Shown here one piece after another: positions 17,689 through 26,916 of a DNA stretch of 64,000 nucleotides. Position 1 is the first letter of the stretch; the number at the start of each line of letters is the position of its first letter. The notes beneath the pieces are model-generated. The model had not been told where the DNA came from. It made no database searches and saw only the letters and a program-made list of their open reading frames with translations. The position numbers were made by a program, and so were the translations under genes. The stretch comes from Clostridiales bacterium (GTDB lineage Bacteria > Bacillota > Clostridia > Lachnospirales > Lachnospiraceae), in assembly GCA_015655075.1 (NCBI GenBank), contig JAATFT010000007.1, positions 62,001 through 126,000 of the forward strand, in the 5' to 3' direction.

Positions 17689-20600
17689 TTAACCAAAGAT
17701 ATCCTCCAATTCTTCCTTCGTCAGGGAATTAATGAATACTTCCTGGGACTGGATGACGGAATCGGAAAGATCTTTTTTCTTAACCTGCAGCTTATATATT
17801 TTCTCTTCTATGGTTCCCTTGGTAATTAACTTAATCACGTGAACTGCGTTCACCTGCCCGATACGGTAAGCCCGGTCTGTCGCCTGCTCTTCCACTGCCG
17901 GATTCCACCAGGGATCATAATGAATCACCGTATCCGCTCCAACCAGGTTAAGCCCGGTTCCGCCGGCTTTTAAGGAAATAAGAAATACCTTGCCTTCCCC
18001 CTGGTTAAAACGCTTTACATAATCGTTTCTGTCCTGAATTTTGGTTGAACCCTCCAGATAAAAATTAGATATGTTTTGATTTTTCAGTTCTTTTTCTATA
18101 ATAGAAAGCATGGAGGTAAATTGGGAAAACACTAAAATACGATGTTCACTTGCAATAGCGTCTGAAATAATTTCCATCAGCAATTCTAATTTCCCGCTTC
18201 CACCGTTATAGTTTTCAATAAAGGTTCCGGGATGACAGCAGATCTGTCGCAATCTGGTTAAAACTGCTAATATTTTAAGCTTGCTCCTTTCCAGACCGTT
18301 TTCTTTTATTTCATTATCCAATTCCGTTCTGGCATTTTCAATATAGGAGAGATAAACCTTCTTCTGTTCCTCCACCATATCCGTAAGCATCTTGGTTTCC
18401 AATTTGTCCGGCAATTCCTTCAATACGTCTTTTTTCATGCGGCGGAGGATAAAGGGCAAAATACGCCTGTTTAAATCTTCTAAAACTCCCTCTTCCGATC
18501 TCATAATAGGCTTTTCGTATTGATTTACAAATTTTGTATGGCTGAATAAATAATCCGGCATAATAAAATCAAAAATAGACCACAGTTCTGATAGAGAATT
18601 CTCAATCGGCGTACCTGTCAGCGCAAATCTATGTTCCGAAGCCAGGAGTTTGACGGATTTAGCATTCAGGGAATCCGCATTTTTAATGTATTGCGCCTCG
18701 TCTATAAAAACAGTATGAAAACATAATTTCTGATACAAAGTAATATCCCTTCGTATTAACGGATAAGAGGTGATTAATATATCTGTTTTGCTCTCTGCCT
18801 CAATTAATTCCTGACGGTCCTTAGGATTACCCGTCACTACGGATGAAGTTAAAATAGGGGCAAAATTTTCAAGTTCATCCTGCCAGTTATAGATTAAGGA
18901 GGAAGGGCACACAATTAAAAATCTGGACGATTTAAGCTTCTCTTTTATGGAAGCAATATATACAATGGTCTGTAAGGTTTTTCCCAATCCCATATCATCC
19001 GCTAAAATTCCGCCCAGGTTATTATCGGATAAGGTCCGAAGCCATTTATAACCGGTTACCTGATATGCCCGTAGATTCGCCTGTATACCCTTTGGTATTT
19101 TATATTCCGAAGTACCGGGGTTTAATATTTTTTCAACCAGTTTTGTAAAATCCTCATTTTTATCGATTTTCAGGTGCTTCTCCCGGAATACATTGTTCAG
19201 ATAAAGGGCTTTATTTTTTGATAAACCTATTGTACTATTATCTAAATCTTTACCGGAAATGCCGAGATAACTTAAGATATCCCATACTTCTTTGATATTG
19301 CCTTCTTCCAGATTAATAAAATTTCCATTTTTCAAACGGTAATATTTTTTCTTCAAACGGTAGGATTTAAATAAATCCTTTAATTCATCCCCAGGGACCT
19401 CTTCATAATTTAAATCCATTTCCAGTAAGTCTAATCCGTTGCTTACTCTTAAGCCGACTTTAAAGCTTCCGGGAGATTTAATATTGATCTTTTTGAAAGC
19501 ATCGGAATAATATAATTCACATTCCTTTGCCAATTCGGGAATATTTGTAATTAAGAATTCGTAGATATCATCCTCATTACGCATGATAAAGCTGTGCAGT
19601 TTAGGCTGGAACCCGAGTTTTTCCAGATAATCGATATAATAATCCTCCTTCTGCGGCTGCCTGATAATAATGAAATTATCGGAAGGTGCATTTTCAAAAG
19701 CATTAAATTCATGTTCCCCATACCGGTATCTTAATTCCGCACGAATATAATTTTTAATTTTATCCAAATAAACTACCGGTTTTAAATCAGAAGTAATAAA
19801 ACGGTCCTGTATTTCTTTCGGTACCGTTAATTCCATGGTTTCACTGATTTTAGGAAGTACGATTTCCAAAAATTTATTTTTATTGACTCCTTTAAAAACC
19901 AAAGGTTCTTTTCTGCCTCCCAAATTGTTATAAAAGGGCAGATAATTACCTAAAAACCTTTTCGTAGGTCTGTAGATACAACCTTTATAATAAAGCAACT
20001 CTCCTGCTTCCGTAATTGGTATTACACTGTATTTGCCATGATAATCCATTACGATACCGTCATCAATTAAAGATAAATCATACTCTATTTTGGGATTATC
20101 CGCCGTATAAATTACGTCTTCATACTGTTTTCCGTATAACTCCAGGTCAAAAGTACTCTCAACCAAAATATCCAGTAATCGAAGCAGCATATTTTTGGTC
20201 AGAATAATATTAGCTTTGGAAAACAGTTTGGAATAAAAGGATTTATCAACCGCTTCCTGGATTTCATATATCTGGAGAATATAATCCAAAACCTTCCTGG
20301 ATTGCTTATCAAATTTACTTTCACCATGGATATATTTAAATTCTTTGCCAAGGAGTATATTTTCCTGATTATAAAAATCCGTTAAAAATTTTTTTATGGA
20401 CTGAACCTTATAATAATGATGGTTACCCATCCGCAAAGATATTATTGCAGAACCGGAATCGGGACGTAAAATAGCCGGTATGGATATACTTACTTTAATA
20501 TGATAGGTTTCACCTTGTGTTAAGCCCTCTTCTTGATTGCCAAAATATCCCAGTATCTGATGAACCGTTCTCTCGGCCGGATTATCCGGCTCTTCCATAA

Positions 20601-20895
20601 GGGATCTCTCCACATAATTTAATACGAAAAACAGTGCCGTAACAACATGTTTGCATGCCCCTTCTTCTTTTAAGTGTTCGGAACAATTGCATTTATGTTC
20701 AAAAGATCCGTCCTCAAAGACCTGAATAGTAACATTGTATTCAAAATTATCCTTAACTGTAATACGATATTGCTGTTTTGTATTGGACCAGGTGGCATTA
20801 ACCACATGATTTTGTTTGTAATCTTTAAGCCCTCTTGAATAAACCGTGTCACTTGCAGCCAAATTTCTTATTCCCATTCTGGATAATTGTATCAT
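17689..20895 (-). CDS. SWIM-SNF2 family DEAD/DEAH-box ATPase
   Basis: 1068-residue Swi2/Snf2 ATPase. An N-terminal SWIM zinc finger is visible (CNCSEHLKEEGACKHV, residues about 69-84), then a long SNF2-associated region. The helicase core has Walker A DDMGLGKTLQT near residue 635, DEAQ box FIDEAQYIKN near 731, LTGTPIENSLSELW, and the C-terminal motif with LKAGGTGLNL and QATDRAYRIGQ. Such bacterial proteins probably remodel DNA- or RNA-bound proteins (RapA-like); the partner is unknown. No defence partner, methylase or nuclease is adjacent, so a housekeeping role is likelier than phage defence. An extended -10 promoter precedes it. Confidence 0.92.
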   Translation of the reverse strand: MIQLSRMGIRNLAASDTVYSRGLKDYKQNHVVNATWSNTKQQYRITVKDNFEYNVTIQVFEDGSFEHKCNCSEHLKEEGACKHVVTALFFVLNYVERSLMEEPDNPAERTVHQILGYFGNQEEGLTQGETYHIKVSISIPAILRPDSGSAIISLRMGNHHYYKVQSIKKFLTDFYNQENILLGKEFKYIHGESKFDKQSRKVLDYILQIYEIQEAVDKSFYSKLFSKANIILTKNMLLRLLDILVESTFDLELYGKQYEDVIYTADNPKIEYDLSLIDDGIVMDYHGKYSVIPITEAGELLYYKGCIYRPTKRFLGNYLPFYNNLGGRKEPLVFKGVNKNKFLEIVLPKISETMELTVPKEIQDRFITSDLKPVVYLDKIKNYIRAELRYRYGEHEFNAFENAPSDNFIIIRQPQKEDYYIDYLEKLGFQPKLHSFIMRNEDDIYEFLITNIPELAKECELYYSDAFKKINIKSPGSFKVGLRVSNGLDLLEMDLNYEEVPGDELKDLFKSYRLKKKYYRLKNGNFINLEEGNIKEVWDILSYLGISGKDLDNSTIGLSKNKALYLNNVFREKHLKIDKNEDFTKLVEKILNPGTSEYKIPKGIQANLRAYQVTGYKWLRTLSDNNLGGILADDMGLGKTLQTIVYIASIKEKLKSSRFLIVCPSSLIYNWQDELENFAPILTSSVVTGNPKDRQELIEAESKTDILITSYPLIRRDITLYQKLCFHTVFIDEAQYIKNADSLNAKSVKLLASEHRFALTGTPIENSLSELWSIFDFIMPDYLFSHTKFVNQYEKPIMRSEEGVLEDLNRRILPFILRRMKKDVLKELPDKLETKMLTDMVEEQKKVYLSYIENARTELDNEIKENGLERSKLKILAVLTRLRQICCHPGTFIENYNGGSGKLELLMEIISDAIASEHRILVFSQFTSMLSIIEKELKNQNISNFYLEGSTKIQDRNDYVKRFNQGEGKVFLISLKAGGTGLNLVGADTVIHYDPWWNPAVEEQATDRAYRIGQVNAVHVIKLITKGTIEEKIYKLQVKKKDLSDSVIQSQEVFINSLTKEELEDIFG

Positions 20896-20936
20896 ATTGC
20901 AAACTCCTTTTACTTGTCCATTCTTTGCATCCTATT

Positions 20937-20945
20937 ATTATACCA
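20937..20945 (-). promoter_or_regulatory. Extended -10 promoter of the SNF2 gene
   Basis: On the minus strand TGGTATAAT (TATAAT at 20937-20942) lies about 40 bases before the start codon. No good -35 is seen at 17 bases, consistent with an extended -10 promoter. Confidence 0.5.
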
Positions 20946-21062
20946 CAATTTTATAATAATTGTTATGCTAATTCATATTTTTACAAAGAATTTCTGACAA
21001 AGCCGTTCCATGCAGGAAGACGTTTTGTAACTATAAAAGAAGCTTAAGAACAGGACGGATAA

Positions 21063-21293
21063 TTAAGATGCCGTTTTGGGAATACTATCCGTTTGAAGCA
21101 TAAAATATATGCCCAATAATAAGCAGGCAAGAATGCCGGTTAGGGGAATGATAATTTCCAGATAGGTTTCCTTATTTTGTAACATAATATGTATACCCCA
21201 TACCACGAACGGTATTGCCAGGCATGCAAATATAGTTCCGCTGATTAGCTTATAATATTTACTTCTTTTGATTGCAGTTAATATTTCTTTCAT
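21063..21293 (-). CDS. Small two-helix membrane protein, uncharacterised
   Basis: 76 residues. After a basic cytoplasmic N-terminus (MKEILTAIKRSKYYK) there are two membrane helices (about 18-38 and 46-66), ending in a polar SIPKTAS tail. The start at 21293 has GGAGG seven bases upstream. It stands alone between the SNF2 gene and the corrinoid-activator fusion. Three direct repeats lie 76-118 bases upstream of its start codon and might bind a regulator. Confidence 0.6.
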   Translation of the reverse strand: MKEILTAIKRSKYYKLISGTIFACLAIPFVVWGIHIMLQNKETYLEIIIPLTGILACLLLGIYFMLQTDSIPKTAS

Positions 21294-21368
21294 AATATCC
21301 TCCATAAATTTTTCTCTTTATATTATCAGACGATTTTAATGAAAGAAAAGTTTCATAAATTGTATAAT

Positions 21369-21411
21369 TATTTTAAGTTTATTTTAAGTTATTTTAAGTT
21401 TTAAAATTTAA
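21369..21411 (-). repeat. Three direct repeats CTTAAAATAA upstream of a small membrane protein
   Basis: Read on the minus strand, ACTTAAAATAA occurs three times in a row with 10- and 11-base periods. One helical turn per unit is typical of binding arrays for response regulators of the OmpR/PhoB class. The array sits upstream of the gene at 21063-21293 and just past the end of the activator gene. A chance A+T-rich repeat cannot be excluded. Confidence 0.55.
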
Positions 21412-21422
21412 AATAGACAGGT

Positions 21423-23624
21423 TTATTCGCCTTCTCCAAAAAACATATATTTCATGTAAAAATCACTAAAAGCCGTGTCATTTGCCAGATTGATCTCGGA
21501 AGATACCGACACGATATAATCAAGGAAAGCCTCGGGATTTTTGACCGTTAAATACTTAACGGCTCCCCCTAAGGAACTGTTTCCCACAGCTTCGATCTTA
21601 CCTCTGAATGCTTCCGGCAGCATACCTATGTCAATGGCTTTTTCCTGATCCATCTTAAACCCAAAACCGCCTGCCAGATATACCTTGTCAATTTGTTCAC
21701 AGCTTACACCATAGCGTAAAATTAAGGTCTCTACTCCTGCCCTGATGGCTGATTTAGCTAACTGTAATTCCCGGATATCCTTTTGGGTAAAACGAATAGC
21801 TTCCCCTCTTGGTGTCTTCGCCAGGAGATAACCGTCATCAAAATAGTCTTCTGACATAAGACCCGTTTCATCAATTATTTTTGCTTTCACCAATTCCGCA
21901 GCAGTTTCGATAACACCGGTTCCGCAGATACCGATAGGTTCCTTTTCTCCAATAGTCCGTATGGTTACCTGATTATCTTTTAAATCCACATTACAGATTG
22001 CCCCCTGTATGCTACCGGTTCCCCAGGTAATATTGCCGCCTTCAAAAGCCGGGCCGGCTGCCGCAGAAGTAGTAAGAATCTTTTCCCGGCTGCCGATTCC
22101 CATTTCGCCGTTCGTCCCAAGGTCTATCAACAGATTTATTTTAGAACTTTGGTGGAATCCGCAAAAATATAAGCCGGATACGATGTCAGCCCCCACATAA
22201 GTGGAAATGCCGGGTAATATGGTAACCATGCAATCCATTTCATAAAAATTCCCCCATATCTCCCTAAAGGGACGTCTTATCAGGCCGATATCCACGGGAG
22301 TAAAGGGGAAAACCCCAAGTTTACTGCAATCAAAGCCCATTAATAAATGTCCCATAGTGGTATTGCCTGCTATGGCAATTTCTCTGATTTTATTTTTATT
22401 TAATCCGTTACGAGCTATGATTAGTTCAATTCCTGTCAACAAATCTTTTAGAATGATCTCCTTTAGCTCCTTGCCTTTTCCTTTCCTGGAAGCCTGCATT
22501 CTGGATATTACGTCCGCTCCATAGGCACGCTGCCGATTGACCGTAGTATAAGTATCTATAGGGCGCTTACCGATATTCCCCACTAAAGATATTGCGATAG
22601 TGGTGGTTCCTATGTCAATGGCAATGGAATAATTCTTCTCCCACCCTTTTTCATTCTTTGAGCTTTTTTCTTTAAAATCTGAAAGAACTTCAAAGTCAGA
22701 TTCATCCTTTTGTACTATCAAGACTTTACAGGAATACTTCGGATGTGCCTGACAAGCCAGTCTCCATCCGGCTTTCAATTCCTCTTTTGAAAAATATTTT
22801 TCATCCCCATGGGTTACGGCTAATTCACCGTCCTGCAGCTGGATTTTACATTTTCCGCAAGTGCCGTTGCCTGCGCATACCGCATCAAGATAGATTCCAC
22901 CATGTAACATTGCTTCCAAAAGGGTTTCTTTCTCCCCGCATTCTATGACTTTTTCCACTTTTTCTGTTACCGCCGTAACAGTAACGGGTGGAACATTTTT
23001 TACCTTACAATTCACGTTATTACACTCCCTGCAGTCATGATCTAAGCGGAACAATTGCGTATTCTTTGTAAGAGCGTATACCTGGCAGTTCGTTTTAGCC
23101 GGATCAAACATATATCCGGAAGTCATGGCAAGACCCAGGGTTTCTTCCGCTTTTGTTTCCTTATACGCTATTTTTTGCGCCTCTATGGGAATATTAACAG
23201 GTGCCTCATAGCGATGGCTGACCCCCAGTTTACGTTTGCCGCATTCTGCCTTTATCCAGGCCTTTAAATCTTCCTCCATTCCAAATAGACAGGCATCTGC
23301 CATGGCATCAACTAACATTCCTTTCAGATACTCATCTTCAGAGAAATATTGTCCGGCTAACTGCCCTGCTTCATCCCCGATTGTTGCTATGGAATATAAG
23401 ACCGGACTTTTTTTAGGCAGGACCGGAGCGTATTCCTCCTCTATAGCAGTAAAACAAATCACGGCTTTGGGATGTATCCGATTTAGAACGATTGGTTTTA
23501 ATTGTTCATACTCTTTTAATACTTCCCTATAGAGCGGATTATCATTATAGCATTGGATTAACCGCAATACAATTTCAGGTTCCATCTGTATATAAAATTG
23601 GTCCTTTATTAAAATTTCTCCCAT
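21423..23624 (-). CDS. Three-part corrinoid protein activator: MetH-activation-like domain, 2Fe-2S ferredoxin, ASKHA ATPase (DUF4445)
   Basis: 733 residues. The C-terminal part (about 330-720) is the DUF4445/RACo-type ASKHA fold (IAIDIGTTTIAISLVG, AGNTTMGHLLMG, LIDLGTNGEMGIG, LAGGFGFKMD). It is found in reductive activators of corrinoid proteins, which use ATP and a ferredoxin domain to reduce Co(II). A 2Fe-2S domain precedes it (CAGNGTCGKC near 249-258, last Cys in WRLACQAH near 291). The first 215 residues resemble the stand-alone B12-dependent methionine synthase activation domain of Clostridia, ending in the cysteine cluster CRECNNVNC. Joining this domain to the other two is unusual. No metH or corrinoid protein is nearby, so the partner is unknown. 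Confidence 0.85.
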   Translation of the reverse strand: MGEILIKDQFYIQMEPEIVLRLIQCYNDNPLYREVLKEYEQLKPIVLNRIHPKAVICFTAIEEEYAPVLPKKSPVLYSIATIGDEAGQLAGQYFSEDEYLKGMLVDAMADACLFGMEEDLKAWIKAECGKRKLGVSHRYEAPVNIPIEAQKIAYKETKAEETLGLAMTSGYMFDPAKTNCQVYALTKNTQLFRLDHDCRECNNVNCKVKNVPPVTVTAVTEKVEKVIECGEKETLLEAMLHGGIYLDAVCAGNGTCGKCKIQLQDGELAVTHGDEKYFSKEELKAGWRLACQAHPKYSCKVLIVQKDESDFEVLSDFKEKSSKNEKGWEKNYSIAIDIGTTTIAISLVGNIGKRPIDTYTTVNRQRAYGADVISRMQASRKGKGKELKEIILKDLLTGIELIIARNGLNKNKIREIAIAGNTTMGHLLMGFDCSKLGVFPFTPVDIGLIRRPFREIWGNFYEMDCMVTILPGISTYVGADIVSGLYFCGFHQSSKINLLIDLGTNGEMGIGSREKILTTSAAAGPAFEGGNITWGTGSIQGAICNVDLKDNQVTIRTIGEKEPIGICGTGVIETAAELVKAKIIDETGLMSEDYFDDGYLLAKTPRGEAIRFTQKDIRELQLAKSAIRAGVETLILRYGVSCEQIDKVYLAGGFGFKMDQEKAIDIGMLPEAFRGKIEAVGNSSLGGAVKYLTVKNPEAFLDYIVSVSSEINLANDTAFSDFYMKYMFFGEGE

Positions 23625-23722
23625 TTAAACTCCTTATAATCAAAAAAGTATTACATATATATCAGCATCATATCATGAACAAAAACGAGCTCATAATCTT
23701 GTTGTTCCAATTATTCCGCTTT

Positions 23723-23731
23723 CATTATACC
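23723..23731 (-). promoter_or_regulatory. Extended -10 promoter of the corrinoid-activator gene
   Basis: TGGTATAAT on the minus strand (TATAAT at 23723-23728), about 98 bases before the start codon. The -35 region is weak. Confidence 0.45.
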
Positions 23732-23786
23732 ATAAAGAACATTTTTATGCTCTAATTGTTCCAGCCGGAATTACTGACAAGATAAA

Positions 23787-23826
23787 AATCTAAAAATATA
23801 GATAAAATTTATCGTAATTTTTAGAT
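23787..23826. repeat. A+T-rich inverted repeat
   Basis: AATCTAAAAAT near 23787-23797 pairs with ATTTTTAGAT at 23817-23826 around GATAAAATTTATC, itself a palindrome. It sits in the 368-base gap between dacF and the activator gene, which otherwise holds the activator promoter and the dacF terminator. Role unknown. Confidence 0.4.
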
Positions 23827-23904
23827 CTAATTCTTTGGTGGCTAAAAACTCTTGCTGTAGGCTTTAAACGTTTTTATGGTATAGGATACAATTTATACTA
23901 AAAA

Positions 23905-23947
23905 AATGGATTTGTTATAGATACTGTAAATCTATAACAAATCCATT
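23905..23947 (-). terminator. Strong intrinsic terminator of dacF
   Basis: An 18-base perfect stem: AATGGATTTGTTATAGAT (23905-23922) with its complement at 23930-23947, and a seven-base loop. On the minus strand it is followed by seven T. It lies 46 bases after the dacF stop. Confidence 0.9.
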
Positions 23948-23992
23948 ATACTTTTCACGAAGGTAAAGTGTGTAATTATCAATAGCGGCACA

Positions 23993-25276
23993 TTAATGCA
24001 TTAACCAGATATTCCCCAGTTTTTTAATGCAAAAACCAAAATCTATCTTTTCTATGCCCGTTTTTGTTAATATAGGTATCTCTTTAATAAAATAATCTCC
24101 TACATAATACTTTGCACTGCCCACAACGGTCTCTGGCGCCAACGGTGCCTTTAAAGCCTTCGGTACCTTATAAACAACCTTTACTGCCTCGGATTTATTC
24201 ACCAATAAAGAGATATCCCCATCATAATATAATTCCACATAACTCTCTTTTCCATCTTTAACATAGACCGGTTCAAATTTCTTATCTGCATCGAATATCT
24301 GCCTTAGTTCAAAGTTTTCCATTCCATAGTCCATAAGCTTCGTGGTGTCGGACCATTTATAACTCTTGTGAGGCGGCCAGCCGCAGGCCAGCACGGTAGA
24401 TACCAGGGTCTTATCATTTTTATCAACTGCCCCTACAAAGCAATAGCCTGCCTTTCCGGTAAAGCCGGTTTTAACACCTATGGCACCGTCATACATATAT
24501 AAAAACCTGTCTTTATTACTGACAGAAAACGAGCGGCCTTTTTTTAATTCCTTAAATTCCCACACCGCGGTATTGGTTATTTTTAAAAATTCCTCATTTT
24601 TAATTGCATAGCTTGCAATTTTAGCAAGCTCTACAGCTGTAGTATAATGCTGGGAGGCATCAAGCCCGTTGGGAGTCACGAAATGTGTATGCTCACAGCC
24701 CAGTTCCTTTGCTTTTGCATTCATCATTTTTGCAAATCCTTCCACTGAGCCGCCCACATGCTCTGCAATGGCCACAGCCACGTCATTATGGGATTCCAGC
24801 ATTAGCGAATACAGCAGATCTTTTAACAAATACTGTTCCCCTTCCATAATATTTAACTGGACATCAGGCATGGTAGATGCATATTTGGATACCGTTACGA
24901 TATCATCCAGATTGGCATTTTCCAGGGTAACGATACAGGTCATGATTTTAGTTGTACTTGCCATGGGCATTTCCTTATAGCCATCCTTTTCAAACAAAAC
25001 ACGCCCATTATCACCATCTATTAGAGCCGCCGACTGGGCATACAGACGTAAACTTTCATTTTTTTCCGAATCGGAGACCTTACCAATATTTTCTTCTGGT
25101 TCCTTAGAATTTAAGTTATCTTCCTTTTCTGCCTCTTCACTGGTATTTATTTTTCCGGCATATTCCTTATCTGCCTGAAGCTTCTGCAATAGTCCTTCAT
25201 AATATGATATGGAAGTGAAGCACAGAACAATTAAGAAAATTGCAATACCAATTATTTTCTTCTTCAATTCCTGCAT
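23993..25276 (-). CDS. dacF: D-alanyl-D-alanine carboxypeptidase (DacF/PBP5 type)
   Basis: 427-residue low-molecular-weight penicillin-binding protein that trims the terminal D-Ala of peptidoglycan stem peptides. An N-terminal membrane anchor (about 8-27) is followed by an acidic linker. The serine-peptidase motifs are SxxK in MASTTKIM, SxN in LESHNDVAVA, and KTG in GVKTGFTGKAG; a C-terminal PBP5 domain follows. The ATG at 25276 has AGG directly beside it, a weak site, so the exact start is uncertain. It stands alone with its own terminator. A second DacF-like gene lies at the right edge of the window. Confidence 0.94.
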   Translation of the reverse strand: MQELKKKIIGIAIFLIVLCFTSISYYEGLLQKLQADKEYAGKINTSEEAEKEDNLNSKEPEENIGKVSDSEKNESLRLYAQSAALIDGDNGRVLFEKDGYKEMPMASTTKIMTCIVTLENANLDDIVTVSKYASTMPDVQLNIMEGEQYLLKDLLYSLMLESHNDVAVAIAEHVGGSVEGFAKMMNAKAKELGCEHTHFVTPNGLDASQHYTTAVELAKIASYAIKNEEFLKITNTAVWEFKELKKGRSFSVSNKDRFLYMYDGAIGVKTGFTGKAGYCFVGAVDKNDKTLVSTVLACGWPPHKSYKWSDTTKLMDYGMENFELRQIFDADKKFEPVYVKDGKESYVELYYDGDISLLVNKSEAVKVVYKVPKALKAPLAPETVVGSAKYYVGDYFIKEIPILTKTGIEKIDFGFCIKKLGNIWLMH

Positions 25277-25423
25277 CCTATAAATTTTACTTAATTAAAG
25301 TTTATTAGGGTTGCGGTATAATATTCCACAATTCAGTATTCTTTTTTTCCTATAATGTGTTTCCCTTAAGTTCTTTGAATATACCTCAAAATTATCATTA
25401 ATACTATTATTGGAATGAATCGA

Positions 25424-25478
25424 CAAGGACTAAGCTAACAGCCCCTGTATGCGCCAGGTTTTCTTAACTTAGTCCTTG
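25424..25478 (-). terminator. Putative terminator of the type IV pilus cluster
   Basis: CAAGGACTAAG (25424-25434) pairs with CTTAGTCCTTG (25468-25478). It lies just past the last pilin-like gene and before dacF. The tail on the minus strand is only moderately T-rich. Confidence 0.5.
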
Positions 25479-25518
25479 CTCTATGATTAAAATATACTCC
25501 CCCCGCCTTTTCCTCCTA

Positions 25519-26916
25519 TTATTTCTCTTTCCACGTATTGATTTCCCATCCTGAATCTACGGGTGTGAGAAAATACGGCGGCGCCTCATATTTCATTCTG
25601 GTGTCATGAGCATAATCTTTAACATAGCCGTAAGTTTTGCTGCTTCTGACACCCACAACTCCCCTTTTATTTTGTATAATTGCTCCCCTCACCGAAAGCG
25701 TTCCATTGGGACTGGGATAAGATGTACTGGTATCGCCATACATATTATAGGAATTGCCAAAACTTCCGTTAATTGCAAATAAGGCTCCATAAACTTTAAT
25801 ATCACCATTTCCCGCTTTAAAATCATTTTTATCATACCAGCCGTATGTCAGTACGGAAACATTTTTATCGGCTATCAGGCCAAGCATATCCTCCTGCCCC
25901 GAACCGCTAACCGTAATATCTCCCGTGGTGGTATCTACCGTAAAATCCGTATCGGAATAACAGATTCCGTTTGTTTCATGGTTCTGTGCTTCTGAATATT
26001 TTCCATAGGTCGGATCATAATCTGTAACATAAATATCATTTGACGAAGCTACCGTAAGTCTTCCGTTTAAAACGCCCGATATAAACACATTCCCTGCATC
26101 TTCGCTGAATCTGTTGCTGGACTTTGTTACCGACGTTCCGTTTACATAGATAACGCCGTTAGGCGGCAACGATCTTGTAACAGTATTACTATTTGATTTT
26201 GGATTCCATACCGTAATAGTTCCGTCGGCGTTTAACCGGATACTGGTTCTCCCCTCATATAGATATCCGTTAGCCTTGGCGTAATTCATAAGTTCCGAAT
26301 TGTTTTCCGGGTAAGGAATAGCCGCCACCTTTTCCGTACTGGAATGAAATGTAGGATTATTGACAGTGTCACTCTTATATACTATTTTATTAACATAAGT
26401 AACCCTGTCAAAAAATTCCGGCGAACCGCCGATACTCAAACTGGTATTTGTATGGTAGGGTCCAAAGCATTTATCCCCGTCCATCCACCATATATCAGCA
26501 GGATCTTCATCCGAAAAATAAACATATTCGGTAAAAGAACGCTGGGTAAAGGTTGCCTCTACGGTACGTTTTACCTCAGGATTCCTAAGGGACCATCCCG
26601 TTACGTTAACACGCTTAAGCATATTCGTACTTTCAAGTTCGTCAATAATAAATGCGGATTCCGGCTCATTTTCCGGATAGGTTATCACCTTTTTAAAATC
26701 CAGTGTGGAATCTTCTTTGTTTAAATACCAGAGATATTGATTTAAACCCGCTTCTGCAGAATGCAGCGCCTGGATATTATCATCATAAATTACTCCGTTT
26801 TTTGCCTGGGAAGTTGTCATTGTCAATACAATGGTCGCCGACGTCATAACAACCAGCATAACCATGATTACTGTTGGAAGAGCCGCTCCTTTTGTCGAAG
26901 AATTTCGAAATTTCAT
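25519..26916 (-). CDS. PilX-like minor pilin, large, with prepilin-type leader
   Basis: 465 residues. A short basic leader ends KGAALPTVIMVMLVVMTSA, a prepilin-type segment cut after Gly but without the usual Glu5, as in PilX-like tip or adaptor pilins. After the helix comes ALHSAEAGLNQYLWYLN, typical of PilX N-termini, and then a large repetitive beta-rich domain (about 130-440). The ATG shares its A with the TAA of the preceding pilin (TAATG), so the two are coupled. It is the last gene of the pilus cluster and probably forms part of the pilus tip. Confidence 0.8.
   Translation of the reverse strand: MKFRNSSTKGAALPTVIMVMLVVMTSATIVLTMTTSQAKNGVIYDDNIQALHSAEAGLNQYLWYLNKEDSTLDFKKVITYPENEPESAFIIDELESTNMLKRVNVTGWSLRNPEVKRTVEATFTQRSFTEYVYFSDEDPADIWWMDGDKCFGPYHTNTSLSIGGSPEFFDRVTYVNKIVYKSDTVNNPTFHSSTEKVAAIPYPENNSELMNYAKANGYLYEGRTSIRLNADGTITVWNPKSNSNTVTRSLPPNGVIYVNGTSVTKSSNRFSEDAGNVFISGVLNGRLTVASSNDIYVTDYDPTYGKYSEAQNHETNGICYSDTDFTVDTTTGDITVSGSGQEDMLGLIADKNVSVLTYGWYDKNDFKAGNGDIKVYGALFAINGSFGNSYNMYGDTSTSYPSPNGTLSVRGAIIQNKRGVVGVRSSKTYGYVKDYAHDTRMKYEAPPYFLTPVDSGWEINTWKEK

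Noticed and set aside
17689-20895. SNF2 ATPase as part of a phage defence island
   Set aside because: No methylase, nuclease, phospholipase-D-like or DISARM-type partner is adjacent; neighbours are housekeeping or membrane genes.
21063-21293. Two-helix small protein as a type I toxin
   Set aside because: Too long, with no antisense RNA features visible; it reads as an ordinary small membrane protein.
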